DNA of 64,000 nucleotides from Harmothoe impar (taxonomy: Eukaryota; Annelida; Polychaeta; Phyllodocida; Polynoidae): assembly GCA_947462335.1 (NCBI GenBank), contig OX381705.1:38215570-38279569 (forward strand), read 5' to 3'. The notes under the pieces were generated by a model. The model saw nothing but the letters and a program-made list of their open reading frames with translations, had not been told where the DNA came from and searched no databases. Of this stretch, positions 56,588-64,000 are shown in pieces (position 1 is the stretch's first letter; every line of letters begins with the position of its first letter). The translations under genes and the position numbers were made by a program.

Positions 56588-56835
56588 CGTCTACATGGGT
56601 ACCCCGATTTTTTACTGTGTCGTCGTGTCGATTTTTAGGACAAATGCACTGTGTCGTCGTGTCGATTTTTATTCCATACATTCCTATACATTCTAATCTA
56701 TTCTCCCATGTCCGTCGATTTTTAATTTCAATTTGACTGTGTCCGTCGATTTTTAAAAGGGCCGTGTCGCACGTGTCGGTTTTTAAAAGGGCCGTGTCGC
56801 CGTGTCGCACGTGTCGAATTTTACCCATGTAGAGG
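56588..56835. mobile_element. CCTCTACAT MITE, copy 2
   Basis: GTCTACATGGGTACC faces TTACCCATGTAGAGG; interior GTGTCGATTTTTA repeats as in copy 1 (41811-42030). Confidence 0.75.
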
Positions 56836-57306
56836 TACAATAGTGCAGATAAAGACAGATAACGACAGACCATTCAACCGTGATTTGCATCAATCTTGCA
56901 GCCATTTGCTTTATGAATGTATGGATCGGCATTGCTCTATCCAACATCCTAATAGACCCCCAATTACCCGTTAAATCGCAACATCCTAATAATAGGGACT
57001 CCAGAATTTTTTTTTTTTTATTAAAAAGTCTCTTTTCTTCTATTATGTAGAACATAAGACACACAATACATGTACACATCTTTTCGAATTTTCTTTCTAT
57101 CATAGAACCTGGGCAACCATCAGATATATGTCAACAAAATCCACCAGGTTCTCCCAGTACATCTTCTATATGATTGGTATCCAGATTTAGAGTCAATCTG
57201 AAAGGTGGTGGTGCCTATTTATCTCAGGCAGGTGAGTGGGTGGTAGTTATGTAAGGGGTTTAGCCAGTACTGGCCAGGCTGGGCCATAATTGACAGACCC
57301 TCTTAA

Positions 57307-57391
57307 AGGCCCACCTCCCCTACATATACGGCTGAGTACCTGTCCCGACTGCGCTCTGACTGTTACTGGACGTGCAGTAAGAACTGCGGGT
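57307..57391 (+). mobile_element. TTAA mini-element, copy 3
   Basis: 85 bp; TTAA at 57303-57306 and 57392-57395. Contains the stem GACTGCGCTC ... ACGTGCAGT. Confidence 0.85.
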
Positions 57392-57395
57392 TTAA

Positions 57396-57480
57396 AGGTC
57401 CAGCCCCCCTATATATAGAGCTGAGTACCTGTCCCGACTGCACTCTGACTGTTACTGGACGTGCAGTAAGATCTGTGGGT
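57396..57480 (+). mobile_element. TTAA mini-element, copy 4
   Basis: 85 bp, head-to-tail with copy 3, sharing the TTAA at 57392-57395; ends at TTAA 57481-57484. Confidence 0.85.
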
Positions 57481-57551
57481 TTAACATGATCGCCCAATAT
57501 CCTGCAAATCACCTCAGTGGGTGTAAGTATAGAGTAAACAAATTGCCTTAA

Positions 57552-57636
57552 AGGCCCAGCGCCCCTATATATAGAGCTGAGTACCTGTCCCAACTGCACT
57601 CTGACTGTTACTGGACGTGCAGTAAGATCTGCGGGT
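57552..57636 (+). mobile_element. TTAA mini-element, copy 5
   Basis: 85 bp between TTAA at 57548-57551 and 57637-57640. Stem ACTGCAC ... GTGCAGT is perfect over 7 bp. Confidence 0.85.
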
Positions 57637-57640
57637 TTAA

Positions 57641-57727
57641 AGGCCCAGATCTCGGTACCCCTCCAGCAACAGTTGGAGTGGAGCCGGGACAGGTACTCAG
57701 CCCTATGTATATAGGGGAGTTGGGGCT
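57641..57727 (-). mobile_element. TTAA mini-element, copy 6 (inverted)
   Basis: 87 bp, in the opposite orientation to copy 5 and sharing its TTAA; ends at TTAA 57728-57731. Belongs to the CTCCACTCC ... CTGGAG subtype seen at 50.9 kb. Confidence 0.85.
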
Positions 57728-58186
57728 TTAATGACCCAATCATAATAATTTTGATGTTTTGGCCTAGCAGCAGGTGAGAGCATCCTCTGATTGCTCCATT
57801 CTCTAACATCATATAACAACATATTGGACAATATCACATACCAAGAGCCGACAAGAGCCATTCATGACTTCATAGGATTTCACCTGTCTTTGATATAACA
57901 TTTTCTTATCAATTAAGTAGGAAACTTCTCTTGTCTGCAGTCACTGGATGGATAGCCCTTTCTCTTGACTACATTTCTGGGTGATAATCTAACAGTAATA
58001 GTTAAAATGTCACTCCCTAAGAAGGGAGTTTCATAACAGTGTCTCAAAGCTGGGTGCTGTGAAACACTCCCCAGGTATTTCCTAGATCCACATGTGTCCC
58101 TCTGCATAATGTAATATAAAGTTTTTTTATGCAGATAACAGTATTTTCCAACACATATAGATACAGATCACGTTGATTTGATGCAG

Positions 58187-58900
58187 ATCACACTGTAAAT
58201 AGTTACTGTTAGTTTACAGAACAATATACTGTAAATTTACAGAACATTTTGCTGTAGTCGGAAATACAGAACTATTTGCTGTATATTTACAGACTTCTGT
58301 GCTGTAAATCATATTTACAGTAATGTTGCTGTAAATTTACAGCACATGATCTGTAGATTTCTACCACATGGTGGCAGCACTATATCATTTTGTGTAACAA
58401 TTCTTGGACACACTGTATTTTGGGGGGTAAATAAAGCCCCCTGTCTGTCAAAACATAGTAAAATAAGAATGTGTGAGAGAAACTTCAGCAAGATATTGTC
58501 TAAAGTATTTCAACTTGCAGAAATGTGTAAAATAATGCAAATATCAGCAAAAGTATACAATAGATACCACATCTGTGGAAAAATTAAATCCTGAAGTGTC
58601 TGAACTGTGTAGTGCTGGTATCACATACAGTTTAGCTAAGATAAGTATTAAAGCCATTTCATTGTGTAATGTTTGTTATCCATAATGCAACTGAAGTAAT
58701 GCAGGAAGGTTCTCTCCATGCATATCAATTGAGATCAATTGATAATAACAATAATTAATGATAAAAAAAACTCAACTTATGGCATTTACAGTACTTCCTG
58801 CTGTTAAATTACAGCATACAATAAACTGTAAATTTACAGCAAAATGTGCTGGCAGTTTTGGTTCCAGTAGATTTTGCTGTAATTGAACAGAAGGATATAG
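58187..58900. mobile_element. Element with palindromic CTGTAAATTTACAG boxes near both ends
   Basis: The 14-bp palindrome occurs perfectly at 58229, 58329 and 58826, with several variants (CTGTATATTTACAG near 58281) clustered at 58190-58345 and 58785-58880, and none in the middle 400 bp. The direct repeat GCAGATCAC at 58183 and 58898 may be a target duplication. The ends are not well defined. Confidence 0.5.
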
Positions 58901-59231
58901 CAGATCACGGTTGTACACATGGTCAGCCGTGATGTGTAGTAACAATGGACTTACTACACATCACGTTTTTGATACACATCACGGTTATACAAGGGTTCTG
59001 TGTAGGGGTGGCCACCCGCGATCTCTGTGTGTCTGGCGGCCCGATCGAGGGTCAGGGGTTATGTTTTGAACCCCACTCCCCTGTCAACTCCGCCTCGGGT
59101 CCCGCGCTTTGTAACCTACCCCCCCCCCCCCCCCCATCCCCATTCAGCCCCTGTCCAATTCCCAGCACCTCATTCTTACTCAAATAACACACACCTATAT
59201 AGCTACCGGTATTATCACTACTATTATTAGT
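58901..59231. other. Unassigned stretch ahead of the minisatellite
   Basis: TACACATCACG words repeat at 58930-58985, and there is a poly-C run near 59120. No gene. Confidence 0.35.
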
Positions 59232-62056
59232 CTACACCAAGCCCCACCCTCTACACTACAGCCCACCCCGACTAGCACCAGGCCCCACCCTCTACACTAC
59301 AGCCCACCCCGACTAGCACCAGGTCCCACCCTCTACACTACAGCCTACCCCCGGCTAGCACCAGGCCCCACCCTCTACACTACAGCCCACCCCGACTAGC
59401 ACCAGGCCCCACCCTCTACACTACAGCCTACCCCGACTAGCACCAGGCCCCACCCTCTACACTACAGCCCACCCCGACTAGCACCAGGTCCCACCCTCTA
59501 CACTACAGCCCACCCCGACTAGCACCAGGCCCCACCCTCTACACTACAGCCCACCCCGACTAGCACCAGGCCCCACCCTCTACACTACAGCCCACCCCGA
59601 CTAGCACCAGGTCCCACCCTCTACACTACAGCCCACCCCGACTAGCACCAGGCCCCACCCTCTACACTACAGCCCACCCCGACTAGCACCACGCCCCACC
59701 CTCTACACTACAGCCTACCCCCGACTAGCACCAGGTCCCACCCTCTACACTACAGCCCACCCCGACTAGCACCAGGTCCCACCCTCTACACTACAGCCCA
59801 CCCCGACTAGCACCAGGCCCCACCCTCTACACTACAGCCCACCCCGACTAGCACCAGGCCCCACCCTCTACACTACAGCCCACCCCGACTAGCACCAGGC
59901 CCCACCCTCTACACTACAGCCTACCCCGACTAGCACCAGGCCCCACCCTCTACACTACAGCCCACCCCGACTAGCACCAGGCCCCACCCTCTACACTACA
60001 GCCTACCCCGACTAGCACCAGGCCCCACCCTCTACACTACAGCCTACCCCCGACTAGCACCAGGCCCCACCCTCTACACTACAGCCCACCCTGACTAGCA
60101 CCACGCCCCACCCTCTACACTACAGCCTACCCCCGACTAGCACCAGGCCCCACCCTCTACACTACAGCCCACCCCGACTAGCACCAGGCCCCACCCTCTA
60201 CACTACAGCCCACCCCGACTAGCACCACGCCCCACCCTCTACACTACAGCCTACCCCGACTAGCACCACGCCCCACCCTCTACACTACAGCCTACCCCGA
60301 CTAGCACCACGCCCCACCCTCCACACTACAGCCTACCCCGACTAGCACCACGCCCCACCCTCTACACTACAGCCTACCCCCGACTAGCACCAGGCCCCAC
60401 CCTCTACACTACAGCCCACCCCGACTAGCACCAGGCCCCACCCTCTACACTACAGCCTACCCCCGACTAGCACCAGGCCCCACCCTCTACACTACAGCCC
60501 ACCCCGACTAGCACCAGGTCCCACCCTCTACACTACAGCCCACCCCGACTAGCACCAGGCCCCACCCTCTACACTACAGCCCACCCCGACTAGCACCAGG
60601 CCCCACCCTCTACACTACAGCCTACCCCCGACTAGCACCAGGCCCCACCCTCTACACTACAGCCCACCCCGACTAGCACCAGGCCCCACCCTCTACACTA
60701 CAGCCTACCCCCGACTAGCACCAGGCCCCACCCTCTACACTACAGCCCACCCCGACTAGCACCAGGTCCCACCCTCTACACTACAGCCCACCCCGACTAG
60801 CACCAGGCCCCACCCTCTACACTACAGCCCACCCCGACTAGCACCAGGCCCCACCCTCTACACTACAGCCCACCCCGACTAGCACCAGGTCCCACCCTCT
60901 ACACTACAGCCCACCCCGACTAGCACCAGGCCCCACCCTCTACACTACAGCCTACCCCCGACTAGCACCAGGCCCCACCCTCTACACTACAGCCCACCCC
61001 GACTAGCACCAGGCCCCACCCTCTACACTACAGCCCACCCCGACTAGCACCAGGCCCCACCCTCTACACTACAGCCCACCCCGACTAGCACCAGGCCCCA
61101 CCCTCTACACTACAGCCTACCCCGACTAGCACCAGGCCCCACCCTCTACACTACAGCCCACCCCGACTAGCACCAGGCCCCACCCTCTACACTACAGCCT
61201 ACCCCGACTAGCACCAGGCCCCACCCTCTACACTACAGCCCACCCCGACTAGCACCAGGCCCCACCCTCTACACTACAGCCTACCCCGACTAGCACCAGG
61301 CCCCACCCTCTACACTACAGCCTACCCCGACTAGCACCAGGCCCCACCCTCTACACTACAGCCTACCCCGACTAGCACCAGGCCCCACCCTCTACACTAC
61401 AGCCTACCCCCGACTAGCACCAGGCCCCACCCTCTACACTACAGCCCACCCCGACTAGCACCAGGTCCCACCCTCTACACTACAGCCTACCCCCTACTAG
61501 NNNNNNNNNNNNNNNNNNNNNNNNNNNNNNNNNNNNNNNNNNNNNNNNNNNNNNNNNNNNNNNNNNNNNNNNNNNNNNNNNNNNNNNNNNNNNNNNNNNN
61601 NNNNNNNNNNNNNNNNNNNNNNNNNNNNNNNNNNNNNNNNNNNNNNNNNNNNNNNNNNNNNNNNNNNNNNNNNNNNNNNNNNNNNNNNNNNNNNNNNNNN
61701 ACTAGCACCAGGCCCCACCCTCTACACTACAGCCTACCCCGACTAGCACCAGGCCCCACCCTCTACACTACAGCCCACCCCGACTAGCACCAGGCCCCAC
61801 CCTCTACACTACAGCCTACCCCGACTAGCACCAGGCCCCACCCTCTACACTACAGCCTACCCCGACTAGCACCAGGCCCCACCCTCTACACTACAGCCTA
61901 TCCCGACTAGCACCAGGCCCCACCCTCTACACTACAGCCTACCCCGACTAGCACCAGGCCCCACCCTCTACACTACAGCCTACCCCGACTAGCACCAGGC
62001 CCCACCCTCTACACTACAGCCCACCCCGACTAGCACCAGGCCCCACCCTCTACACT
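59232..62056. repeat. 41-bp minisatellite, about 69 unit lengths including a gap
   Basis: Unit of 41 bp beginning GACTAGCACCAGGCCCCACC and continuing CTCTACACTACAGCCCACCC. Recurrent variants: CCCACC or CCTACC, CCCCG or CCCCCG (42-bp unit), CAGGTCCC, CACGCCCC. The unit length is not a multiple of three and one frame contains TAG, so it is not coding. The array is strongly strand-asymmetric (C-rich on the plus strand). Confidence 0.97.
61501..61700. other. Assembly gap of exactly 200 N
   Basis: Lies inside the minisatellite; the round number means the true length is unknown. Confidence 0.99.
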
Positions 62057-62059
62057 TTA

Positions 62060-63370
62060 CTGCATGTGGAGGCCGTCAATAGCTAGGGGCAACCGGGTGA
62101 CGGGGGGACATTTCCCCACCCCCTCCCCACGTTTTGCCAACCTAAAAGGTCAGAAAACCCCTACCCTCCTCCCACTTTGAAACTGCTTTGCCACGCCCCT
62201 GTCATTGAATAGCTATACTACCTCCGTTCACCACAGGAGCGTGGAGGAACTCGTGTCTCGTACTGTGTCTCGTACCGGGGTCTCGTACTCCACTGTAACG
62301 TGATCGAAATAGCTATGGGATCTTCAATTTACTACATGTGTTGTCAATAGAATTAAGCAGTAATCGCACAAAATCTTTCCACATTTTGTTGAGCCTTTGG
62401 GCCATATTTCCCTCGGCACTCACGAACATCTCACCTTCCCCATTAACTCCTAAATCGTATACTTCAAAGCAGACGCAATATAGAAGAGCAGATCTAGCAG
62501 ATATTTAAATCTTTACATATCTCCAGAGTTATGTTCTCCTCCCTCCATTCCCTCCCCACCATTGTATCTGTCAACCCGGGCTCTGGAAGCAGGTCAGATC
62601 CGTAAAAGGTTTGTCTCAACCAGCCCCAATAAAGTACACCCGTCCGCCATGCTACACTTGTATACACCTCCTCACTGTACGGCTGTGCTTCTCTATAAAT
62701 ATATGTTGTACACGTTGTACGAGTCTAAAACCCCAGGTTGCCGCTCTATGATCTGGAGAGTATGCTGACTATTACAATGTACAGGGAGGGGCTCCTGTAC
62801 ATGTATAAACACGATATAGGGGACCGGCTATAGGGGAAGGGTGATGAGAGGCGGTGGGGTGCACTAACAGATGTAATAGGCCGCTTTGATCCTCTACACG
62901 TAATTGAGAGTCTGACATATCTACTAATGACTGTCTGTTCGTTCACATCGGCCACACATAACAGAATCACATATAGCTGCCACCCAGATTGAGACCGGTG
63001 TTGCTGTTGGATATTAAATTGTTTATCGTCCATAAAGGAAGCTGAACAAGTTAAACCCGGAGCATTTACATTGGCGCCGCTGGAGAAAAATACGTGTTCG
63101 AACAATAAAACTCGAGCCGCAAGGGGTCATCCGATACGCCAACTTGTAGGTTTCAGTGGCTGAACCAGTAAATCATTGGGCTACAGCAAGAGGTGGGCCT
63201 ACCAGCTACCTTATACTTAAGGTAGGCCCGATTAGAGGGACTGACACAGCAAGGACCAGACCCACTGATCATCAGTCTGGAAATGAAATGGCTTCCGATA
63301 TTTTAGAAACCGTGGTACGTAGATAAGGAGATTGTGTGTGGTGTGCGCGTATGGTAAGATATATGTTACC
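62060..63370. other. Unassigned stretch
   Basis: TCTCGTAC is repeated three times at 62253-62288. No gene supported. Confidence 0.3.
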
Positions 63371-63375
63371 CCGCA

Positions 63376-63490
63376 GGGGCGGATCCAGGAGGAGGAGGTC
63401 GGGGGTCCGGACCCCCTTTTGGTTATTCTTTTAATTTTTTCCAATGATATTTTGATCCGCCATGACCCGTGGCGAAACGCTTTTTGGAAC
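63376..63490. repeat. Fragment of a CAGGGGCGGATCCAGG-type MITE
   Basis: GCAGGGGCGGATCCAGGAGG with GGGGGTCCGGACCCCC nearby has the look of one terminus of a DNA element; the other end was not found. Confidence 0.35.
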
Positions 63491-63770
63491 TTTAGTGTTT
63501 GGTGGACTCTGGAATCCCTGATTATATAAGAGTTCCTAGATTTTATATCAAAGTTTAAAAATTAATATAAAGTCTTCTAGAAATGATATAGGATTCCTAT
63601 AACCCTCACGGCAAATATATTGATTATCTGAACTGAATATTGATAAGAAACTCAGATGTTGGGTCCATAACCTCTGATATCCAATATCGAATATTGTCAA
63701 TGTTAGTCTAGTGAGAAGATAACTGTACCTTTAGCAGTGATTAGCAGCTACCCGTAGTATTGTTTCTTAA

Positions 63771-64000
63771 GGCCACTCAAAAAAAAATTGGTCAATGGAT
63801 TTCAATTTAGAAAGAAATGGTGCGAGTGAGCGAAATTCATATGGGATTTTTGTATACAAAAAGTGGAGCGAGCCGAGATTTATTTTCTGACCCGGCCTCT
63901 GACGATACCATTAGTTCTCAGTCATAGTCAGTGAACCTAAGGGAACAAACATTTTATTGATCTGCGACGAAGATAAGAAAATAAAGAAGTAAAAAAATCT
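63771..64000. mobile_element. Left end of a GGCCACTC Harbinger-like element, cut by the window
   Basis: TAA-GGCCACTCAAAAAAAAAT matches the terminus of 37654-38018, but the following sequence differs, so it may be another member or a fragment. Confidence 0.4.

Larger units (their letters stand above)
56990..57900. repeat. Partial copy of the 42 kb foldback element, host of four mini-elements
   Basis: Matches 42040-42700 over AATAGGGACTCCAGAA, CAACAAAATCCACCAGGTTC, GTTATGTAAGGGGTTT, GACCCAATCATAATAATT and AACATCATATAACAACATAT. Compared with that copy, it carries two TTAA mini-elements at each of two sites. Confidence 0.75.

Noticed and set aside
61487..61718. Open frames across 61487-61718
   Set aside because: They consist of the N gap.

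Overview
This is a eukaryotic, repeat-saturated window, most likely from a marine invertebrate (a lophotrochozoan such as a mollusc, or an invertebrate deuterostome; the sequence alone does not settle which). The reasons are a Ty3/gypsy-type LTR retrotransposon, two 5'-truncated non-LTR retrotransposons, dozens of short DNA-transposon derivatives with TA, TTA/TAA or TTAA target duplications, TA microsatellites, several minisatellites and a 200-N assembly gap. There is no sign of bacterial operons, and host coding sequence is limited to a few candidate exons.

Layout. 1-5 kb: a long minus-strand coding stretch (1208-4851) in four abutting frames, for a protein I do not recognise, with two unusual C2H2-like fingers and a long coiled coil. 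5.5-7.3 kb: diverged and 355-bp tandem repeats. 7.7-8.6 kb: a foldback element built from ~190-bp units carrying a palindromic 15-bp box. 8.9-17.6 kb: a minus-strand Ty3/gypsy element (LTR, PBS, broken gag, PR-RT-RNase H, integrase), with an 873-bp TTAA-flanked element inserted in gag. 18.7-22.0 kb: a TTAA-flanked foldback element with eight dispersed 15-bp boxes, itself holding a TA-flanked MITE and an LTR-like block. 22.2-25 kb: nested MITEs and a candidate terminal exon. 25.5-28.5 kb: a candidate signal-peptide exon and 21-nt microexon. 29-44 kb: a repeat graveyard (TGTTTAG-array element, LINE fragment, tRNA-like SINE head, hairpin MITEs, three Harbinger-like families, a large foldback). 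44.6-50.6 kb: a second copy of the TTAA element, minisatellites and more MITEs. 51-53 kb: a young 5'-truncated LINE with an intact RT frame inside a ~62-bp target-site duplication. 56.6-58.9 kb: a repeat hit four times by an 85-bp TTAA mini-element, then an element with palindromic CTGTAAATTTACAG boxes. 59.2-62.06 kb: a 41-bp minisatellite interrupted by the gap. 62-64 kb: sparse.

The main theme is a community of non-autonomous elements. At least three unrelated-looking families use TTAA targets (3.3 kb, ~0.88 kb and 85 bp), and several elements carry repeated short boxes at spaced or subterminal positions, as expected if an enzyme supplied from elsewhere recognises them. No transposase gene for any of them is visible here. 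Element boundaries were read by eye; all family assignments are inference.
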